The notes: generated by a model from the sequence alone, not told the origin. A stretch of 61,571 nt of DNA from Oscillospiraceae bacterium (GCA_015068725.1 SVKA01000007.1:1-61571), one strand, 5' to 3'. Positions 1 to 9,152 are shown, numbered from the stretch's first letter. Made by a program: numbers and translations.

Positions 1-1
1 T

Positions 2-2038
2 GTGTGGGGCAAATATTACAATGTTGCACCGTATCTTCTTTTAGCAGTAGTTATTGCTACCGTATTTTTCCTTCTTCGCGGAAAAATAAAGGCGGGTATA
101 ATAAGCGTGCTTGTGTTTCCTGCAACGTGGCTTATTACATGCGCTATCGCCTTTGGCGTACAGACGCTCGTCGTTGCACCAAACGATGTTGCAGTCGAGG
201 CACCAAATATTGAAAACAATATTTATATGACGCGCGAAGCGTATGGACTTGACAAAATAATTGAACAGGATTTTCCGATTGAGAACACTTTGTCGGAAAA
301 GGATATCAAAGAAAACGGCGAAACTGTCGACAATATAAGAATTATTGACTATAATGCAAATGTTACGGCAATGAACAAGCTTCAGGGAATTAAGCCGTAT
401 TACACCTTCAAAAGTGCTGATGTGGTGTCTTATGATGTTAACGGAAAACCCACAGCCGTTGCAATAGGTGCGCGCGAGCTTGATACAGAAAAGCTTTCGG
501 CGCAGGCGAGTGATTCGTATCTTAACAGAACATATAAATATACACATGGTTATGGTGTGGCACTAAATCCCATGAACACAGTAACCAAAGAAGGTCAGCC
601 CGAGTATGTTGTACGAGACATTCCTGTTGTGTCTGATGAAGGTATCGTAAACGTTACGCAGCCAAGAATTTATTATGGTGAGTTTACAAACAATCATGTT
701 ATCGTAAATACAAAGTTAAAAGAAATTGATTATTCCGAAGGACAAAAAAACATAGAGTTTTCGTATGACGGCGAGGGCGGTATAAAGCTAAATTGGTTCA
801 ACAGGATGCTGTTTTCGATTATAAACGGCGATTATAAAATGTTTGTATCAAACCAGATTACGCCCGAGAGTAAAATCCTTGTAAACAGAAACGTTGTTGA
901 GCGTGTAAAAAAGGTTGCACCGTTTTTTGAATATGATGAAAATCCGTATATATTAATTGATGATGCGGGCCGTTTAAAGTGGATAATAGATGCGTATGCA
1001 GTATCTGAATATTATCCATATGCTCAAAAATATGATAAAATCAATTATATACGAAACAGCGTAAAAGTAGTCGTAGATGCATATGACGGAAACGTAAAAT
1101 TCTACATTGTAGATGAAACAGACCCTATTGCTATGACGTATAAAAAAATATATCCGAATATGTTCGCGAGTGAGCCACTTCCCGATGATTTGAAGCGTCA
1201 TATACGTTATCCTGAAAAGCTGTTTAAAATTCAGGCACAGATGTATAAGCAGTATCATATTACAGATGCGCACGTCTTTTATAACAAAAGCGATGTATGG
1301 GATATTGCAAGAGAAAAATACGCAAATAACGAAGGACAATATATCGAGCCGTATTATAATATGATGAAAATCAAGGGTTTTGATGAAAAAGGGGAGAGTC
1401 TTCTTCTGACAATGCCTTTTACCATACAAAACAAGGATTATATAAGCAGCTGGCTTGCGGCAGGTTCTGATGATAAATATTACGGCAAGCTTGTGCTTTA
1501 TCGCTTTACAAATGCCGAAAAAAATTCATACGGAACAATGCAGATGGAAAACAGAATTGACAATGACCCTGCAATATCGAGCCAGATAACACTCTGGGGA
1601 CAAGGCGGCTCATCTGTTGTTCGCGGAAATATGATAATGGTTCCGATTAAGGATTCACTTTTGTATATAGAGCCATTGTATATTACAACACAAAACTCGG
1701 CGTCATTTCCCGAGCTTAAACGTATTATTGTAGCGTATAAAGAAAAAATCGTAATGGAAAATACGCTCGAAGAATGTTTTAGAAAATTGTTTGAAGATGA
1801 TGATGGTCAAGAGCTTGCAGAAAACACCGAAACAGACGATAATCTGCTTATGCCGTCTGATTATGTAAACGAACAAAATGAAAGTGAAACAGAAACAATA
1901 CTTAAAAATATTGTCAATTTGTACGAAAGCTATAAAAAATATAACGCACAAAATGATTATGAAAATGCAGGAAAGGTTATGCGTGATATAGACGTTTATC
2001 TTTCACGGGCAAACGAGCTTTTTGAAAAGCAGGAATAA
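2..2038 (+). CDS. UPF0182 family membrane protein, 3' part (5' end outside window)
   Basis: Partial gene: the reading frame is open at the left edge, so the GTG at base 2 is only where the window begins. Two hydrophobic segments (about residues 7-25 and 29-55) are followed by a long hydrophilic, probably extracytoplasmic, region. The stretch APNDVAVEAPNIENNI then MTREAYGLDKI is typical of UPF0182 (COG1615) proteins, which are usually around 900 residues with several N-terminal membrane segments; about 678 residues are visible here. The C-terminus is acidic and probably coiled. The function of the family is unknown to me. The gene ends at its own terminator, so it is not obviously co-transcribed with spoIIP downstream. 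Confidence 0.88.
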   Translation: MWGKYYNVAPYLLLAVVIATVFFLLRGKIKAGIISVLVFPATWLITCAIAFGVQTLVVAPNDVAVEAPNIENNIYMTREAYGLDKIIEQDFPIENTLSEKDIKENGETVDNIRIIDYNANVTAMNKLQGIKPYYTFKSADVVSYDVNGKPTAVAIGARELDTEKLSAQASDSYLNRTYKYTHGYGVALNPMNTVTKEGQPEYVVRDIPVVSDEGIVNVTQPRIYYGEFTNNHVIVNTKLKEIDYSEGQKNIEFSYDGEGGIKLNWFNRMLFSIINGDYKMFVSNQITPESKILVNRNVVERVKKVAPFFEYDENPYILIDDAGRLKWIIDAYAVSEYYPYAQKYDKINYIRNSVKVVVDAYDGNVKFYIVDETDPIAMTYKKIYPNMFASEPLPDDLKRHIRYPEKLFKIQAQMYKQYHITDAHVFYNKSDVWDIAREKYANNEGQYIEPYYNMMKIKGFDEKGESLLLTMPFTIQNKDYISSWLAAGSDDKYYGKLVLYRFTNAEKNSYGTMQMENRIDNDPAISSQITLWGQGGSSVVRGNMIMVPIKDSLLYIEPLYITTQNSASFPELKRIIVAYKEKIVMENTLEECFRKLFEDDDGQELAENTETDDNLLMPSDYVNEQNESETETILKNIVNLYESYKKYNAQNDYENAGKVMRDIDVYLSRANELFEKQE

Positions 2039-2050
2039 AAACATCTATAA

Positions 2051-2081
2051 AAAATTGCAGCGATTTTGCTGCAATTTTTTT
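2051..2081 (+). terminator. Rho-independent terminator after UPF0182 gene
   Basis: An 11-bp stem (AAAATTGCAGC / GCTGCAATTTT) with a GATTTT loop is followed by a run of seven T. Confidence 0.9.
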
Positions 2082-2148
2082 GTGTCCGTATAATTTTATA
2101 AAAAAATTAATATAAATATAGTAATTTGTTGTGAAAGGATTAAAAAAT

Positions 2149-3336
2149 ATGCGCATAGGGAAAAAAAGACGCACAGCAAGAGCGGTTATAATAAATTGGA
2201 CATGCGTGTATATGTTTGTGATATTATTTGCGTTGACAATAGGATTATATTTTGCGGGGCGCACAACAGTAGCGACAATGAATATGGCATTAAAAAGCGG
2301 GCAAACGATGATTGTCAATGCCTGTGTAAAAAACGTAATTCCGTACATTGAAAATGAGCAGCAAGAGAGTCTTTGGCATGCTGCTTTTTGCTATATTGCA
2401 GGCTTTGATATAAAAAAACCGCAAACAATTTTATACAGTCAGCTTAGCAGCATAAAAACAGCGCAGGCAATTAACGAGAAAAATGAGGCTGCACAAAGCA
2501 CACAGGAGAATAAAGAAGCTGAAAAACCGAGCGAAGATGAAGATGAGGGCGAAAAATTTCCGATTGTCCAAACAAGCAGTGTTGTCGGTTCTTTTTCAGG
2601 GAGCGGTAAAAATAAAACGGTTTATATAAATAATGAAACAAGCTTTGAAATAGATATAAACAAAATGCTTGAAGAAAAGCTATCCATTACAAAAAAAGAC
2701 GGTCCGATGGTGCTTATAGTACATACACACACAACCGAAAGCTATACCCCCTCGGGAAAACAGACTTATTCACCAAGCGAGAGTACGCGCACGCAAGACA
2801 AAAACTATAATGTCGTAAGAGTGGGCGAGGTGATAAAAGAAGAGCTTGTAAAAAATAAGATAAACGCAATACATGACACAACCATAAACGATTATCCTTC
2901 GTATAATGGCTCATATAAAAAGACGCTCGGCATAATAGAGGATTATCTTAAAAAATATCCGTCAATTCAGGTGGTTCTGGACGTGCACCGCGACGGTATG
3001 ACAAAACAGGACGGCACAAAGATGAAGGTGTGTGCCGATGTTGGTGGCGAAAACAGTGCGCAGGTAATGGTGCTCTGCGGAAGCAGCGAGGGTGGTCTTA
3101 AACACGACAACTGGCGCGAGAATTTAAAGCTTGGACTTCGTATACAACAAGAGCTTACAGAAAAATATCCCACGCTTGCAAGGCCGTTGCAGCTTGTGAA
3201 GGAAAGATATAATCAGCACGCCACAAAGGGTTCGTTAATACTCGAGGTCGGAACGGACGGAAACACGCTCGAAGAAGCACTTGTCTGCGCAAAATATACA
3301 GCTCGCGCGATTGCGAGCGTGCTTGGAGAATTATAA
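2149..3336 (+). CDS. spoIIP: Stage II sporulation protein P (SpoIIP)
   Basis: SpoIIP is a membrane-anchored peptidoglycan amidase/endopeptidase that works with SpoIID and SpoIIM to drive engulfment of the forespore. One transmembrane segment (about residues 13-37) is followed by a low-complexity acidic linker and the catalytic domain. Motifs VLIVHTHTTES (His192, His194), VLDVHRDGM (His280) and LEVGTDGN (Glu366) match the metal-binding and catalytic positions of the family. I chose the ATG at 2149 over the in-frame GTG at 2131 because the AAAGGA site (2134-2139) lies inside the longer form and is 9 nt from this ATG. It stands alone, between terminators; gpr, a frequent neighbour in other spore formers, is not seen here. 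Confidence 0.93.
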   Translation: MRIGKKRRTARAVIINWTCVYMFVILFALTIGLYFAGRTTVATMNMALKSGQTMIVNACVKNVIPYIENEQQESLWHAAFCYIAGFDIKKPQTILYSQLSSIKTAQAINEKNEAAQSTQENKEAEKPSEDEDEGEKFPIVQTSSVVGSFSGSGKNKTVYINNETSFEIDINKMLEEKLSITKKDGPMVLIVHTHTTESYTPSGKQTYSPSESTRTQDKNYNVVRVGEVIKEELVKNKINAIHDTTINDYPSYNGSYKKTLGIIEDYLKKYPSIQVVLDVHRDGMTKQDGTKMKVCADVGGENSAQVMVLCGSSEGGLKHDNWRENLKLGLRIQQELTEKYPTLARPLQLVKERYNQHATKGSLILEVGTDGNTLEEALVCAKYTARAIASVLGEL

Positions 3337-3364
3337 AGCCATCTGCTCATAGAACAGATGGCTT
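3337..3364. terminator. Shared terminator between convergent spoIIP and acyl-CoA synthetase genes
   Basis: A 9-bp stem AGCCATCTG / CAGATGGCT directly follows the spoIIP stop and lies 9 nt before the minus-strand stop. It is symmetrical enough to serve both strands, although the T tract is interrupted (TAAATTAATTTATTTTTTA). Confidence 0.7.
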
Positions 3365-3372
3365 AAATTAAT

Positions 3373-5037
3373 TTATTTTTTACTGTCGTTCTCTCTTATT
3401 TCAACACGGCGTATTTTTCCACTTGTAGTTTTTGGAAGCTCTTTAACAAATTCTACTATACGCGGATATTTATACGGCGCAGTTGCGTGCTTTACATGGT
3501 CTTGGAGCTCGCGCACAAGTGCGTCTGACGGCTCATAATCCTTTGTAAGAACTATTGTTGCCTTTACAACTTGTCCGCGGTCGGGGTCGGGAGCGGCAGT
3601 GATTGCACATTCAAGCACCGACGGATGCTCCATAAGAGCACTTTCAACCTCAAACGGTCCAATTCTGTAGCCCGAGCATTTTATAACATCGTCTGTACGT
3701 CCTACAAACCAGTAATATCCCTTACTGTCGCGCCACGCGATATCGCCCGTGTGATAGAATTTTCCACCGAGCTTTTCCTTTGTTACCTCGGGGTCGTTAA
3801 GATACTCGCACACAAGACCTGCGGGCATATATTTGTCTATATCACGGACAACAAGCTCACCTTCTTCACCAACGTCGCACGAATTTCCGTCCTCGTCGAT
3901 TATATCTATATTATATAGCGGTGAAGGTTTTCCCATCGAGCCGGGATTTGGTTCAAAACCATCAAAGTTTGCAAGAAGAACCGTCGATTCGCTCTGGCCA
4001 AAGCCTTCACACATACGAAGTCCGGTGAGTGATAACCATTTGTTGTAAACCTCGGGATTTAGCGGTTCTCCTGCCGTACAGCAGTGAGTGATAAAAGACA
4101 AATCGTACTTTGTCAAATCCTCGTGAATTAAAAATCTGAAAATCGTCGGCGGTGCACAGAAGGTTGCAGGCTTGTACTTGATAAGCTTTTCAAGCATATT
4201 GTGTGGTACAAACTTGTCCGCATCGTATGCAAAAATTCCTGCGCCTGATACCCACTGACCGTATATTTTGCCCCAACCGAATTTTGCCCAACCTGAATCG
4301 GAGGCTGTCATATGAAGCTTATTGTCAATTACCTTTTGCCAGTATTTTGCGGTTACGATATGACCGAGCGGATATGTATGATTGTGTGCAACCATTTTTG
4401 GCCAGCCTGATGTACCGCTTGTAAAATATGTAATAAAAATTTCATCATTGTGTGTTGCGTCTTTGCCTGTCGGACGCGGGAAATCCTCGCTGAAAGAATC
4501 TAATTTTTCGTCAAGCGAAATCCAGCCCTCACGAGTGCCGACTACGGCAATTTTATGTTCGAGCGAAGGAGTGTTTTCTTCTGCAAGTTCGACCTGCTCT
4601 GTTATATACGGCTCATTTACGGCAACGATTGCCTTTACGCCTGCAGCGTTTACACGATATTTTATATCCTTTGCTGTAAGCTGAAGCGACGCGGGAATCA
4701 AAATTGCGCCGATTTTATGAAGCGCTGTTGCCAAAAACCAGTATTCGTAGCGCTGACGCATTAAAAACAAAACTTTATCGCCTTTATTTATTCCAAGGCT
4801 TTTAAAAAAGTTTGCAGCTTTACCGCTAAGACGCTTTATATCGTCAAAGGTGAAAATCTTTTCGTTGTCGTGGTCGTCGCACCATACAAGAGCTACCTTG
4901 TCTTTGTCATACTCGGCCCACGCATCTACAACGTCATAACCGAAATTGAAATTTTCGGGAATGTTCAATTTATAATTTTGTTTAAAATCCTCGTATGAGT
5001 CGAATTCGACTCTGTCTAAAAATTTATGTAACAGCAT
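3373..5037 (-). CDS. AMP-forming acyl-CoA synthetase, medium-chain (MACS) type
   Basis: This enzyme of the ANL superfamily would activate a carboxylic acid with ATP to an acyl-adenylate and then an acyl-CoA. The 554 residues contain the phosphate-binding loop YFTSGTSGWPKMV (about 203-215), the hinge segment TGD plus GRTDDVIKCSGYRIGP, and the C-terminal PKTTSGKIRR with catalytic Lys541. Overall layout resembles acetyl-/medium-chain acyl-CoA synthetases rather than phenylacetate-CoA ligase. The acid substrate cannot be told from sequence. It lies 29 nt behind the XRE-cupin gene, so the two probably form one transcript controlled by that regulator. Confidence 0.88.
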   Translation of the reverse strand: MLLHKFLDRVEFDSYEDFKQNYKLNIPENFNFGYDVVDAWAEYDKDKVALVWCDDHDNEKIFTFDDIKRLSGKAANFFKSLGINKGDKVLFLMRQRYEYWFLATALHKIGAILIPASLQLTAKDIKYRVNAAGVKAIVAVNEPYITEQVELAEENTPSLEHKIAVVGTREGWISLDEKLDSFSEDFPRPTGKDATHNDEIFITYFTSGTSGWPKMVAHNHTYPLGHIVTAKYWQKVIDNKLHMTASDSGWAKFGWGKIYGQWVSGAGIFAYDADKFVPHNMLEKLIKYKPATFCAPPTIFRFLIHEDLTKYDLSFITHCCTAGEPLNPEVYNKWLSLTGLRMCEGFGQSESTVLLANFDGFEPNPGSMGKPSPLYNIDIIDEDGNSCDVGEEGELVVRDIDKYMPAGLVCEYLNDPEVTKEKLGGKFYHTGDIAWRDSKGYYWFVGRTDDVIKCSGYRIGPFEVESALMEHPSVLECAITAAPDPDRGQVVKATIVLTKDYEPSDALVRELQDHVKHATAPYKYPRIVEFVKELPKTTSGKIRRVEIRENDSKK

Positions 5038-5066
5038 TTTTGCACCTCGTCTTGTTAATAATTGTT

Positions 5067-5618
5067 TTATTGGGATATAACAGTCAAAAACTTTGCCGGT
5101 TTTCCGTTTAATGCTTTTTGACCGTGGGGGAGCATCGGGTCAAAGTATATCGAATCCCCTTTTTCAAGAACAACAGATTCATCGCCGAACTGTACCATGA
5201 TTGTGCCTTCGACGACGTAGTTGAATTCCTGTCCCTCGTGGACGACGAGGTCGTGCTCTTTTGCATCGGGCATTACAGTAACCATTAAAGGCTCCATTAT
5301 TTTGCCCTTGAATTTATATGCAAGGCTTTCAAAATGATAACCGGGATAACGGTCAATATTTATGCCTTTGCCGTTTTTTACAGCGCAATAGGTATTAAGC
5401 TTTGGAGATTTTCCTGTCAAAATTTCAGTGAAATCAACCTTGTATTCACCTGCAAGCTTATAAAGTACACTTATCGGAATATCAAGGCCGCTTTCTTCAT
5501 AGCCTTTGTAGGTTTCATAATCAACACCGACCATTTTTGCGACGGCGTGTCTGCTGTATCCGCATATTTCACGAAGCTCTTTTATTCTGCTTGCTAATTG
5601 TTTAATTTCTTCTGACAT
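5067..5618 (-). CDS. XRE-family HTH regulator with C-terminal cupin domain
   Basis: A 183-residue cytoplasmic protein. Residues about 8-62 form an XRE-type helix-turn-helix (REICGYSRHAVAKMVGVD), and residues about 110-183 form a small cupin barrel (HEGQEFNYVVEGTIMVQF, then LEKGDSIYFDPMLPHGQKA) whose His/Glu positions could bind a metal or small ligand. Regulators of this build commonly sense a metabolite made or used by the neighbouring enzyme. Here it is first in an operon with the acyl-CoA synthetase, so autoregulated control of acid activation is the likely job (inference). A near-consensus promoter lies upstream. Confidence 0.87.
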   Translation of the reverse strand: MSEEIKQLASRIKELREICGYSRHAVAKMVGVDYETYKGYEESGLDIPISVLYKLAGEYKVDFTEILTGKSPKLNTYCAVKNGKGINIDRYPGYHFESLAYKFKGKIMEPLMVTVMPDAKEHDLVVHEGQEFNYVVEGTIMVQFGDESVVLEKGDSIYFDPMLPHGQKALNGKPAKFLTVISQ

Positions 5619-5675
5619 ATTATTTCACAATCCTTCCATATACAAAATTAGAACTCGCATTACTACTATCATAAC

Positions 5676-5704
5676 ATTATACACTAAAAATAAATAAAGT
5701 ACAA
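5676..5704 (-). promoter_or_regulatory. Sigma-A-type promoter for XRE-cupin / acyl-CoA synthetase operon
   Basis: On the minus strand TTGTAC (5699-5704) and TATAAT (5676-5681) are 17 nt apart, pointing at the XRE-cupin start at 5618. Confidence 0.8.
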
Positions 5705-5823
5705 GTTTTTTTTAAATTATGAAAAAAACAATGTTTTTGTGATGTATTTTGGCGTAAATACGGGCATTTTTTAATATTTTTAAAAAAATTTTAACAAAAA
5801 AATAAAAAAATTGTAATTAGGTG

Positions 5824-5853
5824 TTGTAAAATGGGATTGTTTTGGTATATAAT
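5824..5853 (+). promoter_or_regulatory. Sigma-A-type promoter for yifB
   Basis: TTGTAA and TATAAT with an 18-nt spacer; the expected transcript starts about 30 nt before the yifB start codon. The 5619-5889 gap otherwise holds only AT-rich sequence and the divergent promoter. Confidence 0.7.
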
Positions 5854-5889
5854 CATCTTATTAGCCTTAAAAAAGGAGGGGCATATGTC

Positions 5890-7422
5890 TTGATTGCAAA
5901 AGTGAAAAGCTGTGGACTTGTAGGACTTGACGGATATATAGTTGAAGTGGAAACGGATATTGCTATGGGGCTGCCCGCTTTTGACATAGTAGGCTTGCCG
6001 GATGCAGCGGTCAAGGAATCAAGAGAGCGTGTTCGTGCGGCGATTAAAAACAGTGGCTATGCGTTTGCTTCAAGACGTGTTACAATCAATCTTGCGCCTG
6101 CGCATATAAAAAAGGAAGGCTCAGTATACGATTTGCCCGTGGCGGTTTCTTTTCTCTGGGCGAGTGGACAGATTGCACTTGACAACGTAGATGACTTTGT
6201 GTTTATAGGCGAGCTTTCGCTTAATGGTGATATAAGACCTGTTTGCGGGGTACTCCCTATGGTTATTGCTGCACGCGATAATGGGGCAAAATATGCCATA
6301 GTTCCAAAGGAAAATGCGCTCGAAGCGGCAGTTGTAAAAGGTATAGAGATATTGGCACCCGAAACGCTTGCGCAGCTTTGCGATCATATTAATGGCATAA
6401 AAAAGCTTTCTGTACATACAGTTGATGTTGATGAATATTTTAAGAATACTGACCAAAGGGGTATCGATTTTTCAGAGGTTAAAGGTCAGGAAAACGTAAA
6501 GCGTGCGCTTGAAATTGCGGCGGCAGGCAACCACAATATGCTGATGATTGGAAGTCCCGGCAGCGGTAAATCAATGATTGCGCAGCGCCTTCCGACGATT
6601 TTGCCTGATATGAGCTTTGAAGAGGCACTTGAAGTAACAAAAATACATTCAATCGCAGGAGCACTTCCGGATGATACACCGATTATAACAACGCGTCCGT
6701 TTCGTCATCCGCATCATACAATTTCTGCGACGGGACTTTCGGGCGGAGGACGTACGCCAAAGCCGGGCGAGATAAGTCTTGCACATAACGGGGTACTGTT
6801 TTTGGATGAGCTTCCCGAATTTAATAAAGATGCACTCGAGGTAATGCGTCAGCCACTCGAGGATGGAAGTGTAACGATTGCGCGCGTGAGCGCAACGCTT
6901 ACATATCCTTGCAACGTTATGTTTGTGGCGTCGATGAACCCTTGCAAATGCGGTTACTACGGCGACCCGAGCGGAAGGTGCAAATGCAGCGAGTCGCAGA
7001 TAGCACAGTATCTTGGCAAGGTATCAGGACCGCTTCTTGACAGAATAGATTTGCATATAGAGGTTGCACCTGTTAAATATAAGGATTTGGAAAATACTGC
7101 TCCTGCTGAAAGCTCGGAAAGTATAAAAAAGCGTGTTGATGCAGCAAGAAAAATCCAGATGCAGCGATATAAAGATTACAATATATATTCAAATTCGCAG
7201 CTTACACCTGCGATGATTAATATTTTTTGCAGGCTTGGCGAAAAGGAACGTGCAATAATCAAGGGCGCTTTTGACAGACTTGGGCTCAGCGCGCGTGCAT
7301 ATAACAGAATTTTAAAGGTAGCTCGTACGATTGCCGACCTTGATGGCAGTGAGAATATACAATCAAAGCATATAGCCGAGGCAATACAGTACCGAAGTCT
7401 TGACAGAAAATTCTGGTCGTAA
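5890..7422 (+). CDS. YifB/ComM family Mg-chelatase-like AAA+ ATPase
   Basis: Relative of ComM, a hexameric helicase that helps branch migration during natural transformation; in Clostridia the role is untested. The N-terminal domain (VKSCGLVGLDGYIVEVE, then GLPAFDIVGLPDAAVKESRE) is followed by the AAA+ core with Walker A GSPGSGKS (Lys227), the segment FRHPHHTISATGLSGGG, and Walker B-type LFLDELPEF (Asp306-Glu307). A four-Cys motif NPCKCGYYGDPSGRCKC is present. About 510 residues, the usual length. The TTG at 5890 is chosen because it matches the family N-terminus and sits 10 nt after AAGGAGG; an upstream in-frame TTG at 5842 lies within the promoter. Confidence 0.9.
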   Translation: MIAKVKSCGLVGLDGYIVEVETDIAMGLPAFDIVGLPDAAVKESRERVRAAIKNSGYAFASRRVTINLAPAHIKKEGSVYDLPVAVSFLWASGQIALDNVDDFVFIGELSLNGDIRPVCGVLPMVIAARDNGAKYAIVPKENALEAAVVKGIEILAPETLAQLCDHINGIKKLSVHTVDVDEYFKNTDQRGIDFSEVKGQENVKRALEIAAAGNHNMLMIGSPGSGKSMIAQRLPTILPDMSFEEALEVTKIHSIAGALPDDTPIITTRPFRHPHHTISATGLSGGGRTPKPGEISLAHNGVLFLDELPEFNKDALEVMRQPLEDGSVTIARVSATLTYPCNVMFVASMNPCKCGYYGDPSGRCKCSESQIAQYLGKVSGPLLDRIDLHIEVAPVKYKDLENTAPAESSESIKKRVDAARKIQMQRYKDYNIYSNSQLTPAMINIFCRLGEKERAIIKGAFDRLGLSARAYNRILKVARTIADLDGSENIQSKHIAEAIQYRSLDRKFWS

Positions 7423-7446
7423 TATTTGTATAAGGAGAGAATGATA

Positions 7447-8250
7447 ATGAAGCTTGGAGTTATAGGAGCAGGGAATATGGCATCGGCGATTGTGCGCGGT
7501 GTTGCAGCCTCGAAGAAAATTAATGCAAAAGATATATTTGTATCCGATAAAGACACGCAAAAGCTTGATGCGTTGTCTGTTCTTGGCGTTAACGTAAGCA
7601 TAGACAATAGTGAAATATATAAAAACAGTGATGTTATTATCTTTGCAGTAAAGCCTAATATATATCCGCTTGTTCTTGGTGAAATGTCAAAAATCGGGGA
7701 CGCAGAAAACAAGCTTATTATATCAATAGCCCCCGGAATTACGACAGAAAAGATTGAGTCATATTTTGATAAAGATGTGCGCGTCATACGAACTATGCCC
7801 AATACGCCTGCAATGGTGGGCGAGGGTATGAGCGTCTTGTGCACAGGCTCAAATGCCGATGAAAATGATTTTGCGTGTGCCGACGAGATTTTTTCGTGCG
7901 TCGGAAAAACGGTGCGACTTGATGAAAAAATGATGGACTGCGTTGTAGCAATCAGCGGAAGCAGCCCTGCTTATGTGTTTATGCTTATAGAGGCGATGGC
8001 TGATGCGGGAGTAAAAAGCGGTCTTGCGCGCGATATATCCTACGAGCTTGCGTCGCAGGCGGTGCTTGGTTCTGCCAAAATGGTGCTTGAAACGAAAAAA
8101 CATCCGGGCGAGCTTAAAGATATGGTGTGCTCACCGGGCGGGACGACGATTGATGCCGTGGCAGTGCTTGAAAAGCGAGGCTTTAAAAGCGCGGTTATAG
8201 AAGCTATGGATGCCTGCACAAAAAAGACATTGGAAATGGGTAAAAAGTAA
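7447..8250 (+). CDS. proC: Pyrroline-5-carboxylate reductase
   Basis: Catalyses the last step of proline synthesis, NAD(P)H-dependent reduction of 1-pyrroline-5-carboxylate. The N-terminal Rossmann motif GVIGAGNMASA is followed by FAVKPN, RTMPNTPAMVGEGM, GSSPAYVFMLIEAMADAGV and the C-terminal SPGGTTIDAVAVLE signature. It is 267 residues, the usual size. ATG 7447 is preferred over ATG 7441 because AAGGAGA (7432-7438) is 8 nt away. It starts 24 nt after yifB with no terminator between, so co-transcription is likely. Confidence 0.95.
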   Translation: MKLGVIGAGNMASAIVRGVAASKKINAKDIFVSDKDTQKLDALSVLGVNVSIDNSEIYKNSDVIIFAVKPNIYPLVLGEMSKIGDAENKLIISIAPGITTEKIESYFDKDVRVIRTMPNTPAMVGEGMSVLCTGSNADENDFACADEIFSCVGKTVRLDEKMMDCVVAISGSSPAYVFMLIEAMADAGVKSGLARDISYELASQAVLGSAKMVLETKKHPGELKDMVCSPGGTTIDAVAVLEKRGFKSAVIEAMDACTKKTLEMGKK

Positions 8251-8284
8251 GAAGAAAGACTTTATGTAAAACTTTTATGTAACC

Positions 8285-8315
8285 GGAATTTTTGCCCCTT
8301 TTCAGACATACAAAT
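8285..8315 (+). promoter_or_regulatory. Candidate sigma-E promoter for spoIIM
   Basis: GGAATTT (8285-8291) and CATACAAA (8307-8314), 15 nt apart, resemble the mother-cell sigma-E pattern (KMATATT, 13-15 nt, CATACANT). The -10 fits 7 of 8 bases; the -35 is weak. In Bacillus subtilis spoIIM belongs to the sigma-E regulon. Confidence 0.45.
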
Positions 8316-8341
8316 TTATTGTATGGATTGGAGGGGTTTTT

Positions 8342-8953
8342 TTGAAGGCTCACACGGCTGCCGGAAGTGTAGTGGAAGGCTATATAAAAAACAACATAAT
8401 ACTGCTTATGATTTGCACAGCGTGCCTGGTTTTTGGGATAATTACGGGAAGCATATACTGTGTAACTCTTGAAGATACAACGCCTCTGTCGCAGAGCCTT
8501 GGTAATTTCGAGCTTCTTGAAAGCGGACGTGATGCTTTTTCGATATTTTTGACTTCGATTACAAATTCGATGCAGCTTGCGTTTTTTATATGGCTGTGCG
8601 GACTTACAAGGCTTGGTGTAGTTATGGCACCGTTTCTGCTTATACTAAAAGGCTTTGCATGCGGCTTTTGTACCGCCTCGCTTGTGCTTTTATACGCTAT
8701 GCCGGGACTTCTGGCTGCGGGTGTAGGAATAGCGCCGCAAATGCTTGTGATGTTTGTTGTCTGCGGGGTGTTTTGCACGACGGCAATAAAGCATGCTCTT
8801 TATATATCAAAAACGAACGACAAAACGCAAAAGAGAAGACGGTTTATAGCTTATTGCATATTTTCTTTGCTTCTTGCAGGTGTATTTGGACTTTGCTCAC
8901 TTTTTGAAAGCTATGTATCACCATATCTTCTTTTGTGGGCTTTGAAGATGTAA
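8342..8953 (+). CDS. spoIIM: Stage II sporulation protein M (SpoIIM)
   Basis: Polytopic membrane protein that recruits SpoIIP and SpoIID for engulfment. The 203 residues contain four to five hydrophobic segments, including NIILLMICTACLVFGIITG, SMQLAFFIWLCGLTRLG, and the C-terminal YCIFSLLLAGVFGLCSLFES. The N-terminal SVVEGYIKNNI and central TRLGVVMAPFLLILKGFACG match the SpoIIM/DUF95 family. The start is TTG 8342, 5 to 8 nt after a strong GGAGGGG (8330-8336); no ATG is near. It sits between proC and xerD, a gene order seen in other spore formers. Confidence 0.9.
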   Translation: MKAHTAAGSVVEGYIKNNIILLMICTACLVFGIITGSIYCVTLEDTTPLSQSLGNFELLESGRDAFSIFLTSITNSMQLAFFIWLCGLTRLGVVMAPFLLILKGFACGFCTASLVLLYAMPGLLAAGVGIAPQMLVMFVVCGVFCTTAIKHALYISKTNDKTQKRRRFIAYCIFSLLLAGVFGLCSLFESYVSPYLLLWALKM

Positions 8954-9086
8954 AGCTCGCCATTAAATTACAAAGCTGGAAAATTGCTTTAAAAATGGTA
9001 TAAATTTAGATGTATTAATTTAAAAATGCCTATATACTTTTCAAAAAAAGTTTTGTAAAATGTAAATATGAAGAGAAAACAATACA

Positions 9087-9144
9087 CTTCTTGTCTTGCC
9101 CACAAGATAAGAAGAAAGATAATACAATTGCAGTTTTGTGGGCA
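9087..9144 (+). promoter_or_regulatory. xerD leader hairpin with an alternative pairing next to the ribosome site
   Basis: CTTCTTGTCTTG (9087-9098) and CAAGATAAGAAG (9103-9114) form a 12-bp hairpin (one G-U) with a CCCA loop and no T tract, so it is not a classical terminator. TGCCCACAA (9097-9105), spanning its apex, is also perfectly complementary to TTGTGGGCA (9136-9144), which ends where AGAAAGG of xerD begins. The two pairings exclude each other. Confidence 0.5.
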
Positions 9145-9152
9145 GAAAGGCT

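Noticed and set aside
2086-2130. Sigma-E or sigma-F promoter for spoIIP
   Set aside because: Only AT-rich partial matches are present; no pair with acceptable spacing could be defended.
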